This document shows, in pieces, positions 42,038 through 51,404 of a DNA stretch of 64,000 bases. The first letter of the stretch is position 1, and each line of letters opens with the position of its first letter. Position numbers and translations under genes: made by a program. The stretch comes from a virus. Below the pieces are notes generated by a model. It was not told the DNA's origin. It ran no database searches and saw only the letters and a program-made list of their open reading frames with translations. Where the stretch lies: positions 1-64,000 of IMG/VR virus record IMGVR_UViG_3300006919_000052; one strand, 5' to 3'.

Positions 42038-42562
42038 ATGGGGTTATTAAATATAAATCATAATCAATTACATTATTATAACGGTAATAATATTAGTGTT
42101 TTACTTGATCACATGGGTAATGTAAAAATGCTTTATACAAATACAGGAAAACATATAGATGATTGTCCTAGCTATATAAATAGTTTTGCCCGAAAATTAA
42201 AAACTTTAGAGTTTGATTCTATTTTAATAGGTGGAGCAGGTTTAGGAATATTAGCTCATTGGGTAGATACAAATACTTCTTGTTCTAAAATAGATGTAAT
42301 TGAAAATGAAAATGAAGTAATTACTTGGCTAAGTGAAAGTAATCACTTATCTTCAGATATTAATATTATAGAGGGAGATGCCTTTAAATATAATATAACT
42401 TCAAGTTATGATTTAATATTAATGGATTTATGGTGGGACACATCAGGTAATTATAATAATGATGAATTAGAATTAATAACAAAATATTCTAGTAGTTTAA
42501 ATGAAAGTGGATCTTTATATTTTCCAATTAATAGTAAAGTATTAAACTTAGAATCAATATAA
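42038..42562 (+). CDS. Class I SAM methyltransferase, spermidine-synthase-like
   Basis: A 174-residue Rossmann-fold protein with motif I LIGGAGLGILAHW (about residues 62-74), the acidic loop VIENENEV, GDAF for adenine contact, and YDLILMDLWWD for the post-II strand. The layout resembles spermidine-synthase-type methyltransferases, but the N-terminal part is too short for a full aminopropyltransferase. It stands 20 bases after the large repeat fibre gene. It may modify the fibre, its glycan, or a small molecule. Confidence 0.72.
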   Translation: MGLLNINHNQLHYYNGNNISVLLDHMGNVKMLYTNTGKHIDDCPSYINSFARKLKTLEFDSILIGGAGLGILAHWVDTNTSCSKIDVIENENEVITWLSESNHLSSDINIIEGDAFKYNITSSYDLILMDLWWDTSGNYNNDELELITKYSSSLNESGSLYFPINSKVLNLESI

Positions 42563-42576
42563 TATTTATTATAAAA
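42561..42576 (+). promoter_or_regulatory. Element B variant
   Basis: AATATTTATTATAAAA with TATTTATTA in place of TATTTATAA, ending 9 bases before the ATG at 42581. It is the weakest match of the set. Confidence 0.45.
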
Positions 42577-42580
42577 TAAC

Positions 42581-42907
42581 ATGGGTACAAGAGATAGTTT
42601 TTTACAAGCTTTTATAGGTGAAATGGATGTGACTATGTCATTTTCTAGTTCCTATGAAATTTTTGAAACTCAATATAAATGTACAATAGGTTCTGAAGAA
42701 TATAATTATACTAATAACCCAACTGTTCTATCAGGAAGTCAAGGGCAACCTTATGATTATGCAACTGGATCATTTTTCTCTCCTTATGTTACTTGTGTAG
42801 GACTATATGATGAAGCTTATAATTTATTAGCAGTAGGAAAATTAGCACAACCATTACCAACATCTCGTACAACAGATACTACAATTTTGGTTAATATAGA
42901 TAGATAA
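42581..42907 (+). CDS. Small structural protein, partial paralogue of 36503
   Basis: A 108-residue protein whose C-terminal 75 residues (NYTNNPTVLSGSQGQPYDY, VGLYDEAYNLLAVGKL) are clearly related to the C-terminus of the 351-residue structural protein. It is thus a stand-alone copy of that domain with a short N-terminal helix. It could compete for or cap the same docking site. It is the last structural gene before the third glycan cluster. Confidence 0.68.
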   Translation: MGTRDSFLQAFIGEMDVTMSFSSSYEIFETQYKCTIGSEEYNYTNNPTVLSGSQGQPYDYATGSFFSPYVTCVGLYDEAYNLLAVGKLAQPLPTSRTTDTTILVNIDR

Positions 42908-42911
42908 AATT

Positions 42912-42950
42912 ATTTGGTTATTAAGTAAAATGGTCGTATATTATAATAAA
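42912..42950 (+). promoter_or_regulatory. Element A promoter, copy 5
   Basis: TTTGG at 42912 and GTCGTATATTATAATAAAAG from 42932 (GTCG in place of TTCG), spacing 19 as in the other copies. It gives the glycosyltransferase/carbamoyltransferase block at 42962-50881 a promoter distinct from that of the neighbouring tail genes. Confidence 0.7.
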
Positions 42951-42961
42951 AGTTATATCCA

Positions 42962-44392
42962 ATGTCAAAATCTAAAGGGCTGGGTGATACAGTAGCCAAA
43001 ATCACTAAATTTTTTAAAATAGATAAACTTGTTAAATCCATAGATGAAGATTGTGGGTGTGATAAAAGGCAAGAGTATTTAAATAAAATAGTACCTTATA
43101 AATCGTCTAAAAAAGACGAAAGTATTTTTGTACAAATAGCATCATATAGAGACCCCGAATTAAATAATACTTTAGAAGATTTATTTAAAAATGCTCAAAA
43201 CCCAGATAATCTTAAAGTTTGTATTGCTTGGCAACATGATGATAAAGATAAATGGGATCAATTAGATAAATATCAAAATGATAGTAGGGTTTTAATTTTA
43301 GATATTCCTTATAAAGAATCAAATGGTGTATGTTGGGCTAGAAATATGATTCAACAATATTATACTGATGAAACTTATACTTTACAATTAGATTCCCATC
43401 ATAGATTTATTAAAAACTGGGATACAGAATTAATTAAAATGTATAAAGGCCTTCAGAAAAAAGGACATAAAAAACCTTTAATAACTAGTTATTTACCCTC
43501 ATACTTCCCAGAAAAAGATCCTAAAGATAGAACACAAGAGTGTTGGCAACAAGATTTTAATAGATTTACTCCTGAAGGTTATATATTTACTTTTCCTTCC
43601 CTAATTTCAGGGTGGGAAAATTTAGATTCTCCTGTTCCAGGAAGATTTTATTCTGCCCATTTTGCTTTTGCAGGAGGAGCATTTTGTAATGAGGTACAAC
43701 ATGATCCCGAAATGTATTTTCATGGTGAAGAACCTAGTATAGCTGCTAGAGCTTTTACTTGGGGTTATGATATTTTTCACCCTCATAAAATTATAGCATG
43801 GCATTTTTATAGTAGAAACGGTTTTATAAAACATTGGGATGATCATAGTAATTGGAACGACATTGATGAACATTCCCATTTAAGATATCGAACTTTACAT
43901 GAAATGGACGGACATAAATGTACACCATGTGCTAAAAATGCTTTGGGAAAATATTATTTTGGGGAAGTAAGAACCCTAGAAGAATATGAGCGTTATGCTG
44001 GATTAAAATTTGGAGATAGAACAGTAACCCAATTTACTTTAGATAGAAATGTACCTCCTAATCCACCAGATAAATATGAAGGTATGTTAAGACCTCATTT
44101 TAAACATTGTATTGATGTACATCAAGACCATTTTAATGAAGATGATTATGATTTTTGGGTAGTTTCTTTTGAAATGGAAGATGGTACAGTAGTAGATAGA
44201 CAAGATGCAGATGCTAATGAATTAAAAAGATTATTAGAGCAAGCTAAAGGAGATGATGGTTGGGTTAGAATTTGGAGAGAATTTTTTGGACAAAAACCTG
44301 ATAAATGGGTTATATGGCCTCATTCCGAATCTAAGGGATATATTGAAAGATATGAAGTAAAATTAAATAAAGGAATAGAACCACCTCAATGA
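42962..44392 (+). CDS. GlcNAc-transferase family enzyme (GT60-like)
   Basis: A 476-residue GT-A protein of the family named for Skp1 GlcNAc-transferase. The start FVQIASYRDPELNNTLEDLF (about residues 56-75) is the family signature, followed by VCIAWQHDD, ILDIPYKESNGVCWARN, and the metal-site LQLDSHHRFIKNWD at about residues 140-153. Further down come FHGEEPSIAARAFTWGYD and HPHKIIAWHFY. Known members move GlcNAc onto protein hydroxyproline or threonine. The neighbour at 44389 is a second copy. The location directly after the mucin-like fibre gene makes fibre O-glycosylation a reasonable idea, though the acceptor is not proven. Confidence 0.83.
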   Translation: MSKSKGLGDTVAKITKFFKIDKLVKSIDEDCGCDKRQEYLNKIVPYKSSKKDESIFVQIASYRDPELNNTLEDLFKNAQNPDNLKVCIAWQHDDKDKWDQLDKYQNDSRVLILDIPYKESNGVCWARNMIQQYYTDETYTLQLDSHHRFIKNWDTELIKMYKGLQKKGHKKPLITSYLPSYFPEKDPKDRTQECWQQDFNRFTPEGYIFTFPSLISGWENLDSPVPGRFYSAHFAFAGGAFCNEVQHDPEMYFHGEEPSIAARAFTWGYDIFHPHKIIAWHFYSRNGFIKHWDDHSNWNDIDEHSHLRYRTLHEMDGHKCTPCAKNALGKYYFGEVRTLEEYERYAGLKFGDRTVTQFTLDRNVPPNPPDKYEGMLRPHFKHCIDVHQDHFNEDDYDFWVVSFEMEDGTVVDRQDADANELKRLLEQAKGDDGWVRIWREFFGQKPDKWVIWPHSESKGYIERYEVKLNKGIEPPQ

Positions 44393-45654
44393 GAAAAATA
44401 ATGCTACATCTCCCTGCTTATAGGGAACCCGAATTAATACCTACTATTAAAGATGCATTAGCCCAAGCTAAAAATCCTAAAAGAATACATTTTGGTATTT
44501 GTAGGCAATATAATCCTGAGGATGGTTTTGATAATTTAGATGAATTTAGGGATGATCCTAGATTTAAAATATCAGATATCCCTTATGAAGAAGCTAAAGG
44601 TTTACCCTATGCTAGAGCTATTATAAATGAAGAGTTATTAGATGATGAAGATTTTGTTTTACAGTTAGATGCTCATCATAGATTTGCAAAAGACTGGGAT
44701 GCAACTTTAATTAAATGGTATGATAAATTAAAAAAGAAGGGTAAAAATCCTTTAATATGTGGTTATTTACCATATTATAACCCATTTAATGACCCAGCAG
44801 AAAGAGTAAATGAGCCATGGTTTAGTGAAGCAGCATGTTTTTATCCACATGGTACTATATTTATTCGCCCTACAGGATATCATCATGTAGACTATAAAAC
44901 ATTAAAAGAACCAGTACCAGCTAGATTTATTTCAGGTCATTTTTGTTTTGGTCCAAATAAATGGGCTAAAACAGTAAAACATGATCCTGAAATATATTTT
45001 TCAGGAGAAGAATTAAATTTATCGGTTAGAAGTTTTACACATGGTTATGATTTATTCCACCCCCACCAAGTAGTTGTTTGGCATGCTACAATGAGAGAAG
45101 AAAGGGATAATATGTTAATATGGGATGATCAATCTAAGCGTGGGGATGATATGTGGTGGAGACAACAAGATATAGGGAGAGCTAGAATTAGACAACTTAT
45201 AGGAGTTGAAGATAATGGTTATGATTTAGGTGAATATGGTTTAGGTAATGTTCGTACTATAAGAGATTATGAAAAATATGCTGGTATTCATTTTAAGAAA
45301 AAATCATTCCAAAAATATACTAGAGACAATAAATTCCCTCCAAACCCTATAATTGAAGATGAACAAGAATGGGAGGATAGTTTTATGTTTTCATTTTATC
45401 ATTTAGTAAATGTTACTCCTGACCAACTACCAGCTAAAGATTATAATTTTATTTTAATAGCATATGATGATAAAGATGGAAATAGTATTGATAGTGAATA
45501 TATAGATGATTATAGATTAAAACAATTTTTAGAAGAAGGTAAACCTATCCATTATGAAAAAATGTTTATGACAGATGAAAATCCTGCAAGGGTAGTATAT
45601 TGGGGACACAGTGAAAAAAGAGGATGGGTTGAAAGAATAGAATCAAAAATCTAA
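44389..45654 (+). CDS. GlcNAc-transferase family enzyme, second copy
   Basis: A 421-residue relative of the preceding gene, overlapping it by four bases. It has the same landmarks: LHLPAYREPELIPTIKDAL at the N-terminus, ISDIPYEEAKGLPYARA, the LQLDAHHRFAKDWD metal site, FSGEELNLSVRSFTHGYD and HPHQVVVWH. It starts directly at the catalytic fold and lacks the 50-residue N-terminal extension of its partner. The pair probably arose by duplication and may act in sequence or on different acceptors. Confidence 0.83.
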   Translation: MRKIMLHLPAYREPELIPTIKDALAQAKNPKRIHFGICRQYNPEDGFDNLDEFRDDPRFKISDIPYEEAKGLPYARAIINEELLDDEDFVLQLDAHHRFAKDWDATLIKWYDKLKKKGKNPLICGYLPYYNPFNDPAERVNEPWFSEAACFYPHGTIFIRPTGYHHVDYKTLKEPVPARFISGHFCFGPNKWAKTVKHDPEIYFSGEELNLSVRSFTHGYDLFHPHQVVVWHATMREERDNMLIWDDQSKRGDDMWWRQQDIGRARIRQLIGVEDNGYDLGEYGLGNVRTIRDYEKYAGIHFKKKSFQKYTRDNKFPPNPIIEDEQEWEDSFMFSFYHLVNVTPDQLPAKDYNFILIAYDDKDGNSIDSEYIDDYRLKQFLEEGKPIHYEKMFMTDENPARVVYWGHSEKRGWVERIESKI

Positions 45655-46637
45655 TGATAGTATACCATTTAGAAACTCCATGTCATTGGCTTGGGTGGCA
45701 TGACGTATTTAATCAATTATCTAACCATATAAACAATAAGTATAATGCTACTTATTACCATAAACTTCCAATTATATCAAAAGATAATGATCATCTTTAT
45801 ATAGATAAATTTAATTTAAAACAAAAAGATTGTGAATTAATAATTTATGATGAAAAAAATGATATTTTAAAAGCTGTTACTTGGTGTGAGGTCCATAACT
45901 GTGGAGGTGAAGAAGAATGTTTATTAGATCTATTTAAAAAAAGAAACAATAAAAATGATATTCTTTTAATAACCCATCAAAGTACATGGTTTTATGAATT
46001 AGAAGAACAAAAAACATATTTAAAAGGGAATTGGAATTTTACAATTGAATCAACCCCCTTTTATACTTTTTCAAGTCCTATAGATCATGATGTTTTTTAT
46101 GAAAAAAGAAAATTAATAAATTATAAAGATTTAAATGATCAGATGTTTTGGTTATCTACTACTCGTAGAGAAGACCCATTTAAATTAAGAGAATTAGGTT
46201 TATGTAATAAAGGAGAAAAATCTTTAAAAATTGAAGAATATTTAGATTTATCAATTAATTACAAAGTAGGATTATCCATTTCAAGCTTAGCTGAAATATG
46301 TTATAGAGACATAGAATACATGGCTACAGGAATCCCAATGTTAAGATTAGAATATAAAGGAGAATATACACCTCAATTAATACCTAATTACCATTATATA
46401 GCAATTAACAGAGAAAAATATAACTTCCCAGGATCTAAAAATAACAAAAATTGGACTACTAATGACGATAGGATAGGAGGAGATATTTATGTACAAGCAT
46501 ATAAAGAAAGATTTTTAGAAGTAAAAGATGATTTTGAGTTTTTAAATCAAATATCTATAAATGCTAGAAAATATTATGAGGATTATTGTAAACCCTCTAC
46601 TAGAGTTAATTATTTATTATCACGTTTAAAATTATAG
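45654..46637 (+). CDS. GT-B-like glycosyltransferase
   Basis: A 327-residue protein without a clear signature in its first half. The second half looks like the C-terminal lobe of a GT-B enzyme: AEICYRDIEYMATGIPMLRL (about residues 214-233) has the acidic-Gly-Pro donor-binding pattern, and ISINARKYYEDYC is the usual closing helix. The region fits GT1/exostosin-like families. It overlaps the preceding gene by one base and precedes the next by two. Confidence 0.62.
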   Translation: MIVYHLETPCHWLGWHDVFNQLSNHINNKYNATYYHKLPIISKDNDHLYIDKFNLKQKDCELIIYDEKNDILKAVTWCEVHNCGGEEECLLDLFKKRNNKNDILLITHQSTWFYELEEQKTYLKGNWNFTIESTPFYTFSSPIDHDVFYEKRKLINYKDLNDQMFWLSTTRREDPFKLRELGLCNKGEKSLKIEEYLDLSINYKVGLSISSLAEICYRDIEYMATGIPMLRLEYKGEYTPQLIPNYHYIAINREKYNFPGSKNNKNWTTNDDRIGGDIYVQAYKERFLEVKDDFEFLNQISINARKYYEDYCKPSTRVNYLLSRLKL

Positions 46638-46639
46638 AT

Positions 46640-47515
46640 ATGCCTTTAATAAAAGATAAATTAGCTATTTGTTATACATGCTTTGGGGAAACTTTTAGAG
46701 AAAGTACTATAAACAAATTACAAAATTTATACATTGATGATGAAAACCTTTTTTATTTTATATTAACTGATGATAAAAAATATTTTAAAAATATTAAAAG
46801 GAAAAATTTAATAGTAAACGAAATTAAAGATTTTTATAAAGAATATCCTCATATAGAAGAATATGAACCCATAATAGAAGCAAAAGATAAAAATGAATAT
46901 GCTAAAATTTTTACAGAGAAAAACTATTTATTTCCTTTTTCTTTAATGAGATTTCATTTTTTACAAGCAATAAAATATAATATTAGTAATATATCTTTGA
47001 TTTGTACTGATACTAGAATTAATTTAGATTTTTTACCTTTAATGGAATTAGAACCTAATACCATAATTAATACTATATCAGAATGGGATGAAAGTACTAG
47101 TAAATTTGGTATGAATGTTATTAGTGACTTTCTAAAAAAAGAATATAATCACCAAATAGACCAAAAGGTAAGAGTATTAGATGCAGCAGCTAGGATTTTT
47201 TGTTTTAGAGATATTAAACAAGCAAAAGATTTTTTTGATGTTTGGGATAAAGTTATGCTTTATTTATATGAATCTAATCAAATTAATATATTTAAAGGAT
47301 CTTATGTAATAAATGATGAATATATTTTGGCTCCCATATATAGGATGTTTAAATTGAATAATAAACATTGTCATTCTTGTTCATCTCATCGTTTATTTGA
47401 AGTAAAACATAATGTTAAAAAAGAAAGATTTTGGAAAACATTAGGTTATGATGGGTTACAAGAACATACTAATTACGAAGAATTTTTAAAACTAAATAAT
47501 TTAAATAATGGCTAA
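46640..47515 (+). CDS. Unknown protein of glycan cluster 3
   Basis: A 291-residue soluble protein. ICYTCFGETFRESTINKL at the start and LICTDTRINLDFLPL near residue 116 are reminiscent of GT-A first-strand and DxD regions (DTR in place of DxD). A C-x2-C pair (CHSC) lies near residue 247. It could be a diverged glycosyltransferase. It is cotranscribed: two bases after the GT-B-like gene and eight bases of overlap with the carbamoyltransferase. Confidence 0.58.
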   Translation: MPLIKDKLAICYTCFGETFRESTINKLQNLYIDDENLFYFILTDDKKYFKNIKRKNLIVNEIKDFYKEYPHIEEYEPIIEAKDKNEYAKIFTEKNYLFPFSLMRFHFLQAIKYNISNISLICTDTRINLDFLPLMELEPNTIINTISEWDESTSKFGMNVISDFLKKEYNHQIDQKVRVLDAAARIFCFRDIKQAKDFFDVWDKVMLYLYESNQINIFKGSYVINDEYILAPIYRMFKLNNKHCHSCSSHRLFEVKHNVKKERFWKTLGYDGLQEHTNYEEFLKLNNLNNG

Positions 47516-49187
47516 TATAAGTTTTTACGGATCACATAATGGCTCTTTAATAATTGAAGATAAAGGAGAAATATTATGTGTAATTGAAATAGAAAGGTTT
47601 TTAAATGCTAAAAATATGGGTCTAACCCAATATTTTACTCCTAGATATATAATGATAACTTTAGAAGAAATTTTAAAGTGGGTTAAATCTGAATATGGAA
47701 TAACAAAATTTGAAAATTGTTATTTTGCAAGTACAGACTTTATAGGAGAAAATTGGAAAGGAGAACATATAACTTTTCAAACTAATACTCTTATAAATGC
47801 TAAAAACTTTATTCATTCTACACATCATGAATCACATGCTAATGGAGTATTTTATCAATCCCCTTATAAAAAAGCTTTAATATTTTCATTTGATGGTGGT
47901 GGAGATGATGGTAAATTTAATGTTTATTTAGGAGATAAAGAAAAAGGGGTTGAATTAATAGAAGTATTAAAAAACCCATTTGAACATCCTTCACGTCCTT
48001 TCTATGATTTAGGATTTGCCTATATGGTATTTGGTCATTATTTTAAAGATATATCTTTTAATGATCTATCCCATGGTAATTTAGTATACCCAGGTAAAAT
48101 AATGGGGTTAGTATCTTATGGTAATTATAGACAAGAATGGTTAGATGATTTTATCACTTTCTTTAAAAGTGACCCTGAGGGATCAAATGATGATTATGTT
48201 AATAAAATAAATAAATTAGGAGATAAAATAGGTGTTAAATTTAGTATAACTGAAAGATTAGAAGGACAAATAGCTTATGACATAGCTGCTACAGCTCAAA
48301 AGGCATTTGAAGAGTGTTTCCTAGAAGTTGCAGTTCCTTATTTTAAAAAATATCCTGATTTACCAGTGTGTATTACAGGAGGATGTGCTTTAAATATTAT
48401 TTTAAATACTAGAGTAAAAACTGAGTTTAATAAAGAAGTATTTGTTGGACCAAATCCAAATGATTGTGGTATTGGTTTAGGTTTAATGTTAAAACATTTA
48501 AAACCCCAAACACCAATTGATATAACATATAAAGGTTTACCTATATTAGATCAATCTACTATAGCAAGAACACTACCAGAATATCCTCATGTTAAAAAAT
48601 TAATGGAAGATGATGGTTATTATCACCCATTTGAACAATATCCACCTTCAATTTTAGTTGATGACTTAGAAAAAGGTAAAATATTAGGGATAGTAAGAGG
48701 TCAAGCAGAACATGGTCCTAGAGCTTTAGGAAATAGAAGTATTTTATGTAATCCCTCTATAGCTGAAATGAAGGATATTTTAAATGAAAAAGTAAAACAT
48801 AGAGAATGGTATAGACCATTTGCACCTGTTGTTAGATTAGAAGATGTTTCTAAATATTTTGATTGGGAGGATGAAGCAAGATGGATGAGTTTCTGCCCTA
48901 CAGTTAAAGAAGAATGGAGAGAAAAATTACCATCTATTACCCATATTGATAACACAGCTAGAGTCCAAACAGTAACAAAAGAACAAAATGAATGGTTATA
49001 TAATTTACTTACTGAATTTGATAAAAGAACAGGTGTAGGAGTTTTATTAAATACTTCATTTAATGTAAATGGTAAACCAATTTTATCCACTTATAGAGAT
49101 GCATTCCAAATATTTGATAACGAACAATTAGAATGTTTATTACTAGAAAATTATTATATTAGAAAAGAAGAATTTCCAAAGTTATGA
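47508..49187 (+). CDS. NodU/CmcH-type carbamoyltransferase
   Basis: A 559-residue O-carbamoyltransferase of the NodU/CmcH family, near full family length. The N-terminal ASKHA-like part shows FYGSHNGSLIIE, then HSTHHESHANGVFY (metal-binding His cluster) and IFSFDGGGDDG for ATP. The C-terminal YrdC-like part shows EHGPRALGNRSILCNP and LNTSFNVNGKPI. These enzymes make carbamoyl-AMP from carbamoyl phosphate and ATP and carbamoylate hydroxyl groups of sugars or antibiotics. In a glycosyltransferase block the likely target is a sugar hydroxyl. It overlaps both neighbours. Confidence 0.9.
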   Translation: MANISFYGSHNGSLIIEDKGEILCVIEIERFLNAKNMGLTQYFTPRYIMITLEEILKWVKSEYGITKFENCYFASTDFIGENWKGEHITFQTNTLINAKNFIHSTHHESHANGVFYQSPYKKALIFSFDGGGDDGKFNVYLGDKEKGVELIEVLKNPFEHPSRPFYDLGFAYMVFGHYFKDISFNDLSHGNLVYPGKIMGLVSYGNYRQEWLDDFITFFKSDPEGSNDDYVNKINKLGDKIGVKFSITERLEGQIAYDIAATAQKAFEECFLEVAVPYFKKYPDLPVCITGGCALNIILNTRVKTEFNKEVFVGPNPNDCGIGLGLMLKHLKPQTPIDITYKGLPILDQSTIARTLPEYPHVKKLMEDDGYYHPFEQYPPSILVDDLEKGKILGIVRGQAEHGPRALGNRSILCNPSIAEMKDILNEKVKHREWYRPFAPVVRLEDVSKYFDWEDEARWMSFCPTVKEEWREKLPSITHIDNTARVQTVTKEQNEWLYNLLTEFDKRTGVGVLLNTSFNVNGKPILSTYRDAFQIFDNEQLECLLLENYYIRKEEFPKL

Positions 49188-50881
49188 AAAATTATACAAT
49201 AGTTTCAGGTTTATGGGATCTAAACCGAGAAGGTAGAAAGTTTGAAGAACATTACATTCCCAGATTTAAAGAATTTTTAAAGATAGAAGCAAATATGATT
49301 TTATTTGTTCCTGCTTCATTAGAAAAACTTGTATGGGAACATAGAAACCCAGATAATACTTTTGTTAAAGTATTTGAATTAGAGGATATAAAACAATTAT
49401 ACGCCCCACACTGGGATAAAACACAAGAAATTAGAAAGAACCCAGATTGGTATAATTTAACAGGTAAAGGAGGATGGTTACCTAATAGTCCTCAAGCATC
49501 ATTAGAGTATTATAATCCTATAGTACAGTCTAAAATGTTTATGTTGCATGATGCTGTATGTTATAATAACTTTGAAACTGATTATTATTTTTGGGTTGAT
49601 GCAGGTTTAACCAATACAGTTCCTGCTACACATCTAGGTGAAAACAATTGTTTAGATTATTTAACCGAATGTTCAAATCCCTTTTTATTTTTATCATACC
49701 CTTATGATGCAACCGATGAAATACATGGGTTTAAATACCCTGAAATGAATGAAATTGCAGGGGAAAAAGTAAAATACGTTTGTAGAGGAGGTTTATTTGG
49801 TGGGCATAAAGAACAAATCAGAGAAGCTAACTCAACTTACTATGCATTATTAACTCAAACCTTAGAAAGGGGCTTAATGGGTACAGAAGAAAGTATTTTT
49901 TCTATTATGGCTCATAAAGAACCAAATTTATATAGAAGATTTGAATTAGATGGAAATGGTTTAGTAGTAAAATTTACAGAAGCTTTAGTAAATAAAGATG
50001 TTAAATTAGTTGATATTCCTAAAAATTCTAAACTTAATAAAAAAATATCTATATGGGATCTAAAAAACCTAAAAACAAATTTATATATTTTAACATTTAA
50101 TTTTCCAAAACAGTTGGAATTTACATTAAAAACAATGGAAAAAACTCCTGAATGGTTGGAGAAACCCCATTTAGTATTATTAGATAATTCTACAGACGAA
50201 AAAGCTAAAGCTAAAAATAAAAAAATAGCAAAAAAATATAAATTTGAATATATTGATAATGGAGGTAATATAGGAATATGTGGAGGAAGACAAGCAGCAG
50301 CAGACCATTTTGATAAATCAGATGCTGATTATTATTTCTTTTTTGAAGATGATATGACATCAAATCCACCTTCAATGGAGGGGCAATTTTGTAGAAATGG
50401 CTTAAGAAAATTTATTCCTGATTTATATAATATATTACATACAATTATGTTAAAGGAAGACTTTGATTTTCTAAAATTATCATTTACAGAAGTATATTGG
50501 GATAATAATATTCAAACTAGTTGGTATAATGTTCCACAAGACATAAGAACTAGAGATTGGCCTAATTATGATAAATTACCTACCACTGGTAATGATCCTA
50601 ATGCCCCTAGAACTATTTTTAATAAAATAAACACTTTAAGTGGAGTAGCTTATATAGATGGAGAAATTACTTATACAAATTGGCCTATGATTGTTTCTAA
50701 AAAAGGCAATAAAAAAATGTTTATAGATACAAAATGGGATCATCCTTATGAACAAACTTGGATGTCCTATATGTACCAAGAAACTAAAAAAGGCAATTTA
50801 CATCCTGCAGTTTTATTAGCTTCTCCTATATGGCATGAACGTATTCATTATTACAAACCTGAGGAACGAAGAGAAAATTAA
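49184..50881 (+). CDS. HtrL/YibB-like and GT2-like fusion protein
   Basis: A 565-residue two-part protein. The first part (about 1-270) matches the HtrL/YibB type: YTIVSGLWDLNREGR at the start, then VQSKMFMLHDAV, YYFWVDAGLTN and a late GTEES. The second part (about 300-500) is a GT2-type domain: LYILTFNFPKQLEFTLKTME, VLLDNSTDE, the turn NGGNIGICGGRQAAAD and the metal-site FFFEDDMTSN. HtrL/YibB proteins occur in LPS loci and have a GT-A-like fold; the fusion could add two sugars in sequence. It ends the third glycan cluster. Confidence 0.8.
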   Translation: MKNYTIVSGLWDLNREGRKFEEHYIPRFKEFLKIEANMILFVPASLEKLVWEHRNPDNTFVKVFELEDIKQLYAPHWDKTQEIRKNPDWYNLTGKGGWLPNSPQASLEYYNPIVQSKMFMLHDAVCYNNFETDYYFWVDAGLTNTVPATHLGENNCLDYLTECSNPFLFLSYPYDATDEIHGFKYPEMNEIAGEKVKYVCRGGLFGGHKEQIREANSTYYALLTQTLERGLMGTEESIFSIMAHKEPNLYRRFELDGNGLVVKFTEALVNKDVKLVDIPKNSKLNKKISIWDLKNLKTNLYILTFNFPKQLEFTLKTMEKTPEWLEKPHLVLLDNSTDEKAKAKNKKIAKKYKFEYIDNGGNIGICGGRQAAADHFDKSDADYYFFFEDDMTSNPPSMEGQFCRNGLRKFIPDLYNILHTIMLKEDFDFLKLSFTEVYWDNNIQTSWYNVPQDIRTRDWPNYDKLPTTGNDPNAPRTIFNKINTLSGVAYIDGEITYTNWPMIVSKKGNKKMFIDTKWDHPYEQTWMSYMYQETKKGNLHPAVLLASPIWHERIHYYKPEERREN

Positions 50882-50894
50882 TATTTATATTAAA
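50879..50894 (+). promoter_or_regulatory. Element B, candidate late promoter
   Basis: TAATATTTATATTAAA, TATTTATAT at 50882-50890, ending 13 bases before the ATG at 50904. It overlaps the end of the preceding gene. The genes behind it (nuclease, primase, exonuclease) are not structural, so Element B may not be strictly late. Confidence 0.5.
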
Positions 50895-50903
50895 TCATAA
50901 ATT

Positions 50904-51389
50904 ATGAGTTGGACCTATAAAACACACAAAATAGGAGACATTACTCAATTCCCAGAAAATACATTCGGTTTCGTTTATATTACAACACACAAACCTACGG
51001 GTAAGTCTTATATTGGGAAAAAGGTATTGTTTCATAATAAAAAAAAGAGACTCGGAAAAAAAGAGTTAGCTGCCTTAACTGGAATTGTTGGTCGTCGCCC
51101 TACATACAAATTAGAAGTTAAAGAATCAGATTGGAAAAAATATTATGGTTCTCAAAAAGATATTAAACAATTACTTTTAGAAGGTAAAAAAGATGAATTT
51201 GAACGTATAATTTTAAGAATGTGTCCTGATAAAAAATCAATGACATATTTTGAAACTAAGTATCAAATGATATATCAAGTTTTAGAAAAACCAGATGAAT
51301 TTTTTAATGATAATATTTTAGGTAAATTTTTTACAAAAGACTTAAAAGATATTAACTACGAAGATCCTTTGGAAATTAAAATACATTAG
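50904..51389 (+). CDS. GIY-YIG-like nuclease
   Basis: A 161-residue basic protein. The segment GFVYITTHKPTGKSYIGKKV (about residues 22-41) has the spaced VYI...YIG pattern of GIY-YIG nucleases, followed by a Lys-rich stretch and W-x2-YYGS (about 72-77). A conserved Glu in YFETKYQMIYQ may be the metal ligand. Members include phage homing endonucleases and DNA-processing enzymes; whether this one is mobile cannot be said. It stands before primase and exonuclease genes. Confidence 0.72.
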   Translation: MSWTYKTHKIGDITQFPENTFGFVYITTHKPTGKSYIGKKVLFHNKKKRLGKKELAALTGIVGRRPTYKLEVKESDWKKYYGSQKDIKQLLLEGKKDEFERIILRMCPDKKSMTYFETKYQMIYQVLEKPDEFFNDNILGKFFTKDLKDINYEDPLEIKIH

Positions 51390-51404
51390 TGTATATTACC
51401 CCAT

